A DNA stretch of 64,000 nt, from the NCBI GenBank assembly GCA_021613375.1, contig CM038720.1, positions 40,576,449 to 40,640,448 of the forward strand. Reading direction: 5' to 3'. A model generated the notes under the pieces. That model ran no database searches, had not been told where the DNA came from, and saw only the letters and a program-made list of their open reading frames with translations. Shown here in pieces: positions 10,852 through 21,515 of the stretch (position 1 is the first letter of the stretch; every line of letters starts with the position of its first letter). Position numbers and translations under genes: made by a program. Source of the stretch: Megaleporinus macrocephalus (lineage: Eukaryota > Chordata > Actinopteri > Characiformes > Anostomidae).

Positions 10852-11362
10852 CACTACCGCTCAAAAGTTTGTGATCACAGTTAAATGTACTTGTTTTAAT
10901 GGAGTATCTTCTTCTTTAACACAACAATGGACTGACGGGTCTCTAAAGAAAGTTGTTTCTTTCTGGTCATTGTGAGTCGGTCAGCAAGCCATCAACTGCT
11001 GATCTTCAGATACTAAACTAACCTAGAATGTTGTTCCCTTTTATACTCACTTATTAGTAGAATGTTTTTCAGCTGTGATCACAATTGAGCAAGAGTGTCC
11101 TAGCAACCAATTAGTCCAATAACATCCTTAACTTGGATTGGTGGTCGTACCAGGAGGTTTAGACAGAGGACTGAGAATTACTGATAATAGAACTATATGT
11201 AAAATAAGCCTCTATACAAAAATAGACTTTAATACAAACATTTTTATTCTTTAAAAATCATCTGATACACTTACATTCATTGTGAAATGAACAATATTGT
11301 TTGTGAATTGCATAAAATTTGCATGAAATGAAATTCTAAAGTGATTCTAAACTTTTGAGCAG

Positions 11363-11367
<5 letters not shown>
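10852..11367 (-). mobile_element. Miniature Tc1-like element (MITE-1), full length
   Basis: The ends are inverted copies: CACTACCGCTCAAAAGTTT on the left and the complement of CACTACTGCTCAAAAGTTT on the right (18 of 19 match). A TA precedes the left end and TA microsatellites flank both sides, as expected for Tc1/mariner insertion at TA. The interior is 5' untranslated sequence plus the first codons of a transposase on the minus strand, joined directly to the 3' end. It is therefore an internal-deletion derivative. A second, truncated copy is at 33085-33516. Confidence 0.85.
10896..10970 (-). pseudogene. Tc1-like transposase N-terminus inside MITE-1
   Basis: From an ATG at 10970 the minus strand reads MTRKKQLSLETRQSIVVLKK and stops four codons later. 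This resembles the start of fish Tc1 transposases (M-A-R-N-K-E-L-S type), where the first helix-turn-helix of the paired-like DNA-binding domain begins. Everything after about residue 20, including the catalytic DDE domain, is deleted. No function as a transposase is possible. The start is set by homology to the 33454 copy. Confidence 0.7.

Positions 11368-11426
<59 letters not shown>
11368..11426. repeat. TA microsatellite at the MITE-1 end
   Basis: About 57 bp of uninterrupted TA directly adjoin the right inverted repeat of MITE-1. Confidence 0.9.
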
Positions 11427-11431
<5 letters not shown>

Positions 11432-11560
11432 GTCCAAAAAAATTTATCTGCATGATGAATGAACCAATGAACCAATAGGAATGCTTCAAATTAACTAATA
11501 ATTCTGGTTCCATTGACGTACATTGAACAAAATGAATATTTTATGTAATAAAGATGTAGT
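11427..11560 (-). repeat. Dispersed repeat family A, copy 4 (partial)
   Basis: It carries 'gaatgaaccaatgaaccaat', 'aggaatgcttcaaatt' and 'ctggttccattgacgtac', matching the minus orientation of family A. A weaker echo ('gatgaatgaacaaatagaaa') sits near 11938. Confidence 0.65.
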
Positions 11561-12261
11561 ATTGCAGGTTTTGCAACCAAGACACTAAGTTTTGGCACTA
11601 TGATTGTCTAATCTGACACAGTAAACATCATAAAAGCCAGAATTATTGTGCAGTCTGATCCCAGCCTAACACGGCAAATACAAAATCCATAACAAATCAC
11701 GTTCGGAGCGAAGCTGAAACCAAATACATGCCTGACAAAACAGATTTTACAATTTTCATGTTTTCAGGTTAACTGACTCAGTGTTTGAGTTTTATGTCAC
11801 GTTCACGTCACAACATCTGTAATTTTATTATCTCAAGTCTATGTAGTCACGATGATCGGATTACTGACACAATCAGATCCTCTGCAGTTATCGGATTATA
11901 AAGTGGGTGTAAACACACTCACTGTGTCTCACCATCATGATGAATGAACAAATAGAAACAGTCCCAATTTAATTTCAACCACTTGAAGATGGAAGGGTGT
12001 TTAGCTTTTTGCTGTTAAATGAGTTTCTTGTGTTTTTATTTCTTTTTTTTTTTTTTTAGGGTCAGTGACAAAATAATAGCTTTAACAAACAACACTGCCT
12101 GCAGTGAACATCCCAACCGACTCCAATACTTTCCAGATGTGCATTTCTGCGGAGAGGAATTCACAAATAATGTCAGACAACCAGTCGGTCCTAACCACAT
12201 CACTGACGTCTTCATACGCGCGCTGTGAATCACAATTACTACTCCAGCTAACACACAGCGG
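11561..12261. other. Sequence without a recognised gene
   Basis: Largely unique. A poly-T run lies at 12040-12057, and 'gatcggattactgac...aatcagatcc' type sequence near 11852-11910 resembles old fish repeats. Short open frames around 12019-12376 overlap the poly-T run and the MITE-2 end and are not credible genes. Confidence 0.5.
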
Positions 12262-12752
12262 CACACTGTCAGTCAAAAGTTTGGACACACCTACCCCGGT
12301 TTTTAGCTTTATCTGTACTATATTAATAGTAATAATATTAGTAAATAAGTGTGAGGAGATCAGAACTATAGAATAGTCGGTATGGAATTATTCCTGGAGC
12401 AGAATTAAACATCTGGTTGTGTTTAAAGAATGTTTAGAGGGTCTTTTAGAAATGAGCTCATTTACTCTGATGCAGGTTTACATACTTTGAACATTCTGAC
12501 CAGCAGCTTCATGAGGAGCCACATGAGCTGCTTCTCTAACAGGACTGAAGAAGATAGTGTAGATGCTGAGATCTTGTTCTGATAAACAGGTTTGGTGGTT
12601 TTATAGCTCTTATAAAAATATATATTCTCATTTTTACACTTAAATACACTCAAATGTTTGTTTTAGTAATATTTGTGTACATGGGCTCCAACTTCACTAT
12701 TTACACTCGCCTCTCAACACATTCACATCTAAACACATTTATAACTATAGAC

Positions 12753-12812
<60 letters not shown>

Positions 12813-12846
12813 AGGTAGGTGTGCCCAAACTTTTGACTGGTAGTGT
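12262..12846 (+). mobile_element. Miniature Tc1-like element (MITE-2), full-length copy
   Basis: The left end 'cagtcaaaagtttggacaca' and the right end 'tgtgcccaaacttttgactg' are inverted repeats. These termini match a Tc1-type family very common in teleosts. The interior has 'gaccagcagcttcatgagg', which resembles the 5' region of that family, but no transposase. A TA microsatellite of about 52 bp lies at 12759-12810, just inside the right end. Other copies are at 19863-20160, 33605-33693 and 34500-34938 (minus), with solo ends at 13097-13131 and 20280-20316. Confidence 0.85.
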
Positions 12847-13096
12847 AGACACTCTCAATAACAACTTCTACAGATTAACACTCACTCTTACTACAGTCAT
12901 GGTGCTCCTGTGAGCCTCTGTGATTGGCTGCTCTGTTTGTCCACACAGCCCCCCCCCTACACGCCCCCCCCCGTTCAAATGGTCAGTCGTCCCATTGACC
13001 TCACTGAATTCAAGGAAAGTGCCTGAAGTTCAGACATAGTCAGATTAGCATAGGACAGTAGGCTTCCATGAGATTTTTCCTTTTTTCCAGATTCAG
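12847..13096. other. Unique sequence with two C-runs
   Basis: No gene. Runs of C at about 12950-12958 and 12965-12972 are separated by a short spacer, giving G-runs on the minus strand. Confidence 0.6.
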
Positions 13097-13131
13097 GTAG
13101 GTGTGCCCAAACTTTTGACTGGTTGTGTACA
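13097..13131 (+). repeat. Solo MITE-2 right end
   Basis: 'aggtaggtgtgcccaaac' followed by 'ttttgactggttgtgta' matches the right terminal repeat of MITE-2, with no element body attached. Confidence 0.75.
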
Positions 13132-14128
13132 CATTCTCTACCTGAGTCTGTTTTAGAAACCCACATTCCGGTACAATTCCGGATCGATATGTACGGCGCA
13201 GCTGACGGGTAGACGTCCAAATCCTCACATCATAAAACTAGAGCTGAGATTGAGGACGAGGCCGGCGCTGCTGACAGGATTTTATTTACTGGAAACCTTC
13301 TCGCCCGGAGCGTGAGTTATGGCAAGGGCTTTGGGAATGGGAGAGGTGGCTGGAAGAGAATTCCAGGTGCGCAGTATTCCCAGCACATTCCAGGGAGGCC
13401 AGAGTTTTACAGTCGGACTCTTTGTCTCTCACGTGTGAAAAATCGGGAGCCAAGGGTGACAAATAGCTTGCACTTGGTTCCTTCCCAGTGTTCCGCATGC
13501 TTCTTAACAGGGGAAGCGTTCCGGAGGACCACGGAGCACCTGCTGCATCAAACGCCGCACGCTTCCTCCATACTTTTCCCTTCCAGGCGCTCTGTTGATC
13601 TTGAAGGGAGCACTTCCGGAAGGTTTAGTCGGGACACGCACCCTTAAATAAAGCTGTCAGTGGACGGGAGCGGGCCGGATGTGTGGCTGTAACCCTTCGC
13701 GCTCCGCGTGCTGAGAGTTCACTCGCTGGGCGGCCTGTTTTGGTGGGAGTTAAGGAATTAGCTTAGGCCATTTCGGCGATTTACATCTCATCCCGAGTCG
13801 GATCAAAAGGAAATTCCGGCAGTTTTCTTCACTCGGTAATGAAGTCTCCGCTCGGTGGAGGCGGGTTATAAATTATTGAGATGCTGACTAGACGTCTGCC
13901 GGAGAACAGCACACGCCTAAAGACGCACACACACACTCGGGAACGCACGCCGGACTCCCACTCTGTTTTCCCTGCCTCCGGCTACCTAAGGCTCCAGGAA
14001 TGGCCAAGAAAAACACAGTGGCTGAGCGTGAGATAGCACAGGGGTCAAAGGTCACTCCAGCTGAGACAGAGCGTGCTGTGGCGTATAAGGAAACCAAATC
14101 CGCCTTCGCTCCATCATCGTTCATTTTC
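13132..14128. other. Unique sequence, no gene seen
   Basis: CpG-containing, non-repetitive sequence. Open frames at 13312-13647 (plus) and 13888-14214 (minus) show no recognisable domain. The second one runs into the 16-bp repeats that follow. Confidence 0.5.
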
Positions 14129-14200
14129 CACATACGGTATTCCACATGCAGCGTTCCATATGCAGCGTTCCACATGCAGCGTTCCATATGCAGCGTTCTG
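14129..14200 (+). repeat. 16-bp minisatellite, about 4 copies
   Basis: The unit 'catatgcagcgttcca' alternates with a 'cacatgcagcgttcca' variant, so every second unit carries an NdeI-type CATATG. Confidence 0.85.
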
Positions 14201-14261
14201 TACTGTACATGCACTTCACAACCGGGACCACATTCCTAAAACACATCCCTCTGGCTTTTAA

Positions 14262-14410
14262 CGGCCTCCAGAGTCTGAAGGTCTGGGATGCAGCCTTGTG
14301 TCCGGAATGTCGTTGGTTTGATTCCCTGAACCGACGGGACACGCCCCTCGAGAAAGTCACCTAACCCCCAACTGGTAGGGCTGCCCACCGCTTCAGGTGA
14401 GTGTGTGTGG
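14262..14410 (+). mobile_element. tRNA-derived SINE (family 2), partial
   Basis: It reads 'cagccttgtgtccggaatg', then a box-B-like 'ggtttgattccc', then 'cacctaacccccaactgg', 'agggctgcccaccgctt' and finally 'tttcactgcacctagtgtg'. This is the order of a fish SINE with a tRNA-like head and a CACTGCCCCCTAGTG tail. The 5' end is diverged. The tail leads without a break into the GT-rich array at 14400-15455. Confidence 0.75.
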
Positions 14411-14443
14411 TTGTTTCACTGCACCTAGTGTGTGTATTCATGA

Positions 14444-14475
<32 letters not shown>

Positions 14476-14750
14476 TCATTAGTGATATATGTTCTATGCG
14501 GATGTTTCACTGCACCCTAGTGTGTGTGTTCACTAGTGTTTGTGTGTATAGGTGTTTTACTGCACCCTAGTGTGTGTGTGTGTGTGTGTGTGTATAGGTG
14601 TTTCACTGCACCCTAGTGTGTGTGTGTGTGTGTGTATAGGTGTTTCACTGCACCCTAGTGTGTGTGTGTGTGTGTGTGTGTGTATAGGTGTTTCACTGCA
14701 CCCTAGTGTGTGTGTGTGTGTGTGTGTGTGTATAAGTGTTTCACTGCACC

Positions 14751-14786
<36 letters not shown>

Positions 14787-14802
14787 GGTGCTTCACTGCA
14801 CC

Positions 14803-14842
<40 letters not shown>

Positions 14843-14858
14843 AGTGTTTCACTGCACC

Positions 14859-14896
<38 letters not shown>

Positions 14897-15341
14897 GGTG
14901 CTTCACTGCACCCTAGTGTGTGTGTGTATTGGTGTTTCACTGCACCCTAGTCTGTGTGTGTGTGTGTGTACGTGTTTCACTGCACCCTAGTGTGTGTGTA
15001 GGTGTTTCACTACACCCTAGTGTGTGTGTGTGTGTCTAGGTGTTTCACTGCACCCTAGTCTGTGTGTGTGTGTGTGTGTACGTGTTTCACTGCACCCTAG
15101 TGTGTGTGTAGGTGTTTCACTACACCCTAGTGTGTGTGTTCACTAGTGTGTGTGTGTGTGTATGTATATAGGTGTTTCACTACACCCTACTGTGTGTATG
15201 TGTATATATATATGTGTTTCACTACACCCTAGTGAGTGTGTGTGTGTATATAGATGTTTCACTGCACCCAAGTGTGTGTGTTCACTAGTGTGTGTGTGTG
15301 TGTATAGGTGTTTCACTGCACCCTAGTGTTTGTGTGTTCAG

Positions 15342-15383
<42 letters not shown>

Positions 15384-15455
15384 AGTGTGTGTGTATAGGT
15401 GTTTCACTGCCCCCTAATGTGTGTGTTCACTAGTGTATGTGTTCACTAGTGTGTG
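14400..15455 (+). repeat. GT-rich minisatellite grown from the SINE tail
   Basis: About 20 units of 'gtgtttcactgcaccctag' plus a GT tract of variable length (a few to about 30 bp), some with 'gtgttcactagtgtgtg'. It continues directly from the SINE tail, which shows where the unit came from. Confidence 0.9.
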
Positions 15456-15920
15456 TGTTTACATTGTTTGCTGACCGATGTTTGACGTTAGTGTAATTAT
15501 CAGCACCTCCTCGGGGAGAACCGCTGGACCGGCCTCGTAAAAGACTCATTCCAAATGAACATTCCAGAGAAAGAGAAAAAGAGTCTGAAGAAAGAGTGGA
15601 CTTCTATAAAACCCAGCACCTCCTCCTCTACGCCGGGCGCTCCCCGCTCTCCTCGTTACTGTACAGCCTCTACAGCTGAACAGTAGCGAAACTCTGGACT
15701 GATTCAATAGATTTAACGGACTTAACATTCAGCATCCAGACGAGGAGAGTGGAAAACCGGGATGCTGTGATGGAGCGCAGTGATCAGAGCCCAGCAGAGT
15801 AATACTGAAATAACAACTCCGGATCAGACACACTGAACACTTCTCCAGCTGGAGCACGAAAAGAGGGAACGCAGCGGGCACAAGACTCCAGCACCGTCAC
15901 TGAGAGGAGAATAATGAGGG

Positions 15921-15922
<2 letters not shown>
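15456..15922. other. Unique sequence, no gene seen
   Basis: Ordinary composition and non-repetitive. Minus-strand open frames here run out of the GA tract and are low-complexity artefacts. Confidence 0.5.
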
Positions 15923-15957
<35 letters not shown>

Positions 15958-16152
15958 AGCGAGAATGAGAAAAAAGAGAGACAGAGAGAAAAATGAGTGA
16001 GCAAGAGGGGGAGATAGAGATAGAGAGAGAAAAAGTGAAAGACAAAGATAGCGAGATATAGAGAGAAAGAAAAAGAGAGAGAGAAGGAGAGAGTGGGTAG
16101 AGAGACAGATAAAGAGATAGAGAAAGAGAAAAAGATAGAGAGAGAAAGAAAA

Positions 16153-16231
<79 letters not shown>

Positions 16232-16241
16232 GAGAGAGATA
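15923..16241 (+). repeat. GA-rich microsatellite with interruptions
   Basis: GA dinucleotides are interrupted by 'gaaaaag', 'gatagag' and 'gacagag' motifs, leaving the plus strand almost purine-only. The Leu/Ser-repeat frames on the minus strand are by-products. Confidence 0.95.
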
Positions 16242-16344
16242 GCTCACTGAACTGAACTGAACTGAGATCAGCAGCACTATCACCGTCACTGCAACCCAAA
16301 CGGGAAACAGTATTAATCTGTCTGAATTAAAGCAGGTTCCTCGG

Positions 16345-17012
16345 AACACCTTCCACATCTCCAAACCCTCCAAACCTTCCACATCTCCAAACCCTCCAAA
16401 CCTTCCACATCTCCAAACCCTCCAAACCTTCCACATCTCCAAACCCTCCAAACCTTCCACATCTCCAAACCTTCCACATCTCCAAACCCTCCAAACCTTC
16501 CACATCTCCAAACCCTCCAAACCTTCCACATCTCCAAACCTTCCACATCTCCAAACCCTCCAAACCTTCCACATCTCCAAACCCTCCAAACCTTCCACAT
16601 CTCCAAACCCTCCAAACCCTCCAAACCCTCCAAACCTTCCACATCTCCAAACCCTCCAAACCTTCCACATCTCCAAACCCTCCAAACCTTCCACATCTCC
16701 AAACCTTCCACATCTCCAAACCCTCCAAACCTTCCACATCTCCAAACCCTCCAAACCTTCCACATCTCCAAACCCTCCAAACCCTCCAAACCTTCCACAT
16801 CTCCAAACCTTCCACATCTCCAAACCTTCCACATCTTCAAACCCTCCAAACCTTCCACATCTTCAAACCTTCCACATCTCCAAACCTTCCACAGCTTCAA
16901 ACCCTCCAAACCTTCCACATCTTCAAACCTTCCACATCTCCAAACCTTCCACATCTTCAAACCTTCCACATCTCCAAACCTTCCACATCTCCAAACCCTC
17001 CAAACCCTCAAA
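16345..17012 (+). repeat. Two-module array (17 bp + 9 bp), nearly G-free on the plus strand
   Basis: It is built from two modules, CCTTCCACATCTCCAAA (17 bp) and CCCTCCAAA (9 bp), in varied order: mostly 17+9, with some 17+17 and some 9+9+9 runs. From about 16830 a TCTTCAAA variant of the first module appears. Only one or two G bases occur on the plus strand over more than 600 bp. Long minus frames (Gly-Leu-Glu-Met-Trp-Lys repeats) stay open because TAA, TAG and TGA are rare in these modules. Confidence 0.95.
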
Positions 17013-17925
17013 CCGGAGACGCCTGCGCTCAGTCGGCCTCCCTGCTTTGTGTTCTGACGTGATGTGGATCAATACAGACCGGCTCAAACAGCTTCCTCGG
17101 CGACGTTGCACCGCACAGCGCTGATCAAGGCTTCGGCTGTCAGCGCTCCCCGCGGCGCTCCCGCTGACGTGCTGCTAGAACAGAGTCACCGGGTTCACAG
17201 AGGATCCGTACGAGGGCGCGAAACGGAGGAACCACGTGATCGACTACAGGGATTATAAGGGGGGGCTGAACCTCAAATCCATGACGGATACATTCGCCGT
17301 CTGTGGATTCTCTGCAGAGTTTCTGTACGGAGCTAGAGAGTTCCCAGAAGACCCAGCACAAAACAAGAAGCAGCACAATTCCCAGCATCCTATAAACATT
17401 CCATAGCTGTGTCCCAATTTAAGGGCGGCATGCTTTGAAGAACGCAATTCTTTTTAGGTCATATAGAGAACGCCTGGCCAGAGAAGGTCCTCATCCTCAG
17501 CACACAATCACAATGGGCCTCGGAAGTTGTTGGCTGGAGAAGGATTCACCGACTGGAGCTGTTGTGACACAATGGATCCTCTGAAGGACACAGTCCCTGA
17601 ATTGGGACATAACTCACGTGTGCTCTCCTCTGTAGGACTGAAAGCATCTAGAACATGTGAGATGTGAGAGTAGATAAAAGGCAGAGCACAGAGGGACCAT
17701 ACTCGTTACTGCTAGAGAACTGCAGGCCTCAAACCCAAATTCCACAAACAGATATCCTCTATGATAGACGTCTAATCCAGTTCCGGAAGAGAGCAGTTTT
17801 CCCAGACACAGATGAAGTCTGTTCTTGGTCTAAATAACAACACCAATGATGATGCTCCTCAAACATCCAGGCTTTTGAAAACCTGTGGAAGACAAGACAC
17901 TCCACAAGTTTCCTTAAAATTCCAT
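17013..17925. other. Unique sequence; CpG-rich at its left end
   Basis: The first 230 bp (17013-17240) have many CpGs, including 'ctccccgcggcgctcccg', while the rest has ordinary composition. No exon or promoter motif can be assigned. This could be a small CpG island, but that needs methylation or transcript data. Confidence 0.45.
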
Positions 17926-19065
17926 AAAACTTGATGTGAGTCCAGAACACTGTCCACAGTTTTCCTCAAAACCTGATAAACATAATCTATAATCTATAAT
18001 TTCCCTCAAAATTCCATGAACCTAAACTGTGATTAGAAGAGTGTCTCCAAAACTGTCCTCTTAATTCCAGAAGTTCCAAAAAATTGATCTGTGAGTAGAA
18101 GACCGTCTCCAGAACTGTCCTCAAAATTCCATAAACCTAATATGTGACTAGAACACCGTTTCAACCGACTGTGCACAGTTTTCCTCAAAATTATCTTCAA
18201 AACGTATGTGACTACAAGACTGTCTCCACAATTTTCCTTAAAATTCCCAAAACTTGATGTGTGACTATAAGACTCTTCGCAATTTTCTTTAAAATTCCAT
18301 AAACTTGATATGTGATTACAAGACTGTCTCTATAATTTCCTCAAAATTCCAGAAACTTGATGTGACTACAAGACTGTCCCCATAATTTCCTCAAAATTTC
18401 AGAAACCTGATATGTGTTTACAAGACTGTCTCTATAATTTCCTCAAAATTCCAGAAACTTGATATGTGACTACAAGACTGTCTCCATAATTTCCTCAAAA
18501 TTCCAAAAACTTGATATGTGACTACAAGACTGTCTCCATAATTTCCTCAAAATTTCAGAAACCTGATATGTGTTTACAAGATTGTCTTCATAATTTCCTC
18601 AAAATTCCATAAACTTGATTTGTGACTACAATACTGTCTCCATAAGTTCCTCAAAATTCCATAAGCCTGGTCTGTGATTAGCAGACTTCTTTAACTGTTC
18701 TCAGCAAACTTCTATAAACTTCATGCATGACTTGGAAGACGGTCCCCAGTTTTCCTTAAAATTTGATCAACATGATCTCCGACAAGAGAGATCCACACTA
18801 GAAGGCTGTCTCTTCAATTGTCCTCAAAATTCCATAAAACTGATCTGTGACAATAAGATTGTCCCTACAATTACCATCAAAATCCCATTAACTTGATGTA
18901 TGACTACAAGACTGTCTCCACAACTCTTCTCAGAATTAGAAGATTAGAAGATTGTCCACAATTGTCCTTAAAAATTCCATGAACTTGATCTGTGAACTCT
19001 GAAGGACTCTCCACAGTTCTCTTCCACATTCCATAAAACCTGATGTACATCTGGAAAAAAACTGT
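17926..19065 (+). repeat. Diverged 52-bp minisatellite, about 20 copies
   Basis: The unit runs 'gactgtctccataatttcc', 'tcaaaattccagaaact', 'tgatatgtgactacaa'. The period is 52 bp in the best-preserved middle part (about 18200-18660). Outer copies are strongly diverged, so this looks like the oldest of the clean arrays in the window. Confidence 0.85.
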
Positions 19066-19862
19066 TCACAATTTTCCTCAAATGTCCAGCATGACCTCAC
19101 TGAGAAGACTCGGAGAGTCTCTACGGTTCCTCTCCAGTTCCTGCAGAAGTGGGGTTAACAGAAGGGATACAATAGCCTAAACTCTGGATCCTGATGTTAA
19201 TCCCCCTAAACTGAGGCTTCATCAGACTCATTACGACACATCACAGCTGTCCAAACACCCAAACCTGGAACGCCGCACTAACCCTGATGTCAGCTTCTAC
19301 AGACATAACACACTAGCTGAGTCCGGAGGGACGGGGCCTGATTCCCTCCCTCAAACCTGATGCCTGTCCCCGCATCCCCATAACAGACTCCCACCCCCCG
19401 GCTTCCTGATCCAGTAGGGATACGTCTGAAAGGCTAGGGCCGATGAGGGATGACCGCAGAGAGCGATGCGTGCTGACCGACGACGGACATACGTTAACAC
19501 CCTCCCGCACACGTTCTCCCACGTGGGAAGCCAATGAGGAGTTAAGGAATATGCTTTGGAACGCCGCTAAACAGCTCCGTGCCAATATAAGCTAAAGAGG
19601 ACAGGAATTATCCCGGAATCTGCACTGTTCCTCTGGACCTAAAAGAAAAGAGCCCAAAAGAGTTTCTTCTCAGGGTAAAAGCCCCAGTCACATGATACAG
19701 GGCCTGAAAACAGGCTGGCGGTGGATTATTAGCTGATCAAAGGGCCCTAAAGTGGATTTGGTTTCAGGGTGGGCTCTGGACCGGCCAGTCCTGGACCTCC
19801 CAACTCATGCTACGAGATGGAAGAGGGCCGTTCTGAAGAGGTTGCCTGAACATGCTCACATT
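19066..19862. other. Unique sequence, no gene seen
   Basis: Non-repetitive. A 90-codon minus frame at 19313-19585 has no recognisable features. Confidence 0.5.
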
Positions 19863-20068
19863 AAAAAAGAAGATGTGTAGATGCTGAGATCTTGTTCTGA
19901 TAAACAGGTTTGGTGGTTTTATAGCTCTTATAAAAATATACATTCTCATTTTTACATTTAAATACACTCAAATGTTTGTTTTAGTAATATTTGTGTACAT
20001 GGGCTCCAACTTCACTGTTTACACTCGTGTCTCAACACATTCAGATCTAAACACCATTATAACTATAA

Positions 20069-20135
<67 letters not shown>

Positions 20136-20160
20136 TAGGTGTGCCCAAACTTCTGACTGG
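19863..20160 (+). mobile_element. MITE-2, 3' half
   Basis: From 'gtagatgctgagatcttg' through 'gtacatgggctccaacttc' and a TA microsatellite (about 20077-20132) to the terminal repeat 'gtgcccaaacttctgactgg'. The 5' half of the element is missing. Confidence 0.85.
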
Positions 20161-20166
20161 TATTTA

Positions 20167-20277
<111 letters not shown>

Positions 20278-20279
20278 CC

Positions 20280-20316
20280 CCAGGTAGGTGTGCCCAAACT
20301 TTTGACTGGGAGTGTA
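20280..20316 (+). repeat. Second MITE-2 right end
   Basis: 'caggtaggtgtgcccaaac' followed by 'ttttgactgggagtgta' duplicates the terminal repeat found 150 bp upstream, with only TA/T sequence between them. Confidence 0.8.
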
Positions 20317-20836
20317 CTGACTGGCTGACTAATAACTCGGAGATCTCTTTGAACTTTAGCCCGTTCAGACTCTTACCAAAACAAAATGTTTGCGAGCACT
20401 CTGAACTCCGCTTCCTGCCTCAGGAAGGCCGGCTTCCATGGCTTCCGGGCTCCAGGTATTTCCGGCCGGGATAACCCCCTTAATCTGCATCTGTGTAGGC
20501 CGGAGCGCCTCGCGAGGCACTTGCCTTGAAGGCAATACATTCCATTTGGACCACTTCAGCCGTAATTTGGACCACAACAAGGATCACCTGTTCTCTGCCT
20601 CAGGTGCTTGACCTGCATTTGACCTGCCTCACTGTCCATCTCTGCTTTCTCGGAGTCTTCCACGTGACTCTATAATGCAGGAACCAGATTTCTGCTGCCT
20701 CTTTTTTCTTTTTTTGCCTCTGCCGTGTTTTCTTGACCTCTGAAGGACAGAGCGGGTCTTCCTCGCTCCCCCTCTGCAGCCGCGCTTGGCCAGCAGTCCT
20801 GCACAGTGTCATTTTCAGCTCGGCTCAGCGCTCGCT
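20317..20836. other. Unique sequence, no gene seen
   Basis: Non-repetitive, with a pyrimidine-rich patch at 20698-20720. No gene is recognised. Confidence 0.5.
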
Positions 20837-21160
<324 letters not shown>

Positions 21161-21515
21161 CCCTCATGTCCTCCTTTGCTCTAATAACGTCTCATTAGTT
21201 CTACACTTATTATCTTCCTACTGTTGATGCGCTACACAACACATGCACACGAACACCAGCTCTCTGTGTGGTCACCGTGAGCACCGTGATTGTGATGGAG
21301 GGATGAAATGAGAACCGTCTCTCGTGTTATGGTGACAGTGTGACATGTGATACTCCCACACTGCTGCTTACGCTTTATCAGCAGGGCGGCCCCAGTTTAC
21401 ACTGCGTCTCTAATAACCGTGTTGTTACACATGAACAGCTATGTCACTATTACTGAAGCAGCCACTGTTATAGATGGATAACAGTAACACCTCTCATGTA
21501 GTTAAACTGTAACTA
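21161..21515. other. Unique sequence ending in a TAATTAC-family fragment
   Basis: Mostly unique. From about 21390, 'gtgttgttacacatgaac' and 'cactgttatagatggata' match the 7601-9320 repeat family. No gene seen. Confidence 0.5.

Noticed and set aside
13888..14239. Protein with Cys/Met/Trp-rich repeats near 14.1-14.2 kb
   Set aside because: The repeat part comes from the 16-bp tandem units and is open on both strands.
16313..17011. Minus-strand open frames of 160-310 codons
   Set aside because: They are translations of the 17/9-bp modules and the neighbouring GA tract, open in several frames at once.
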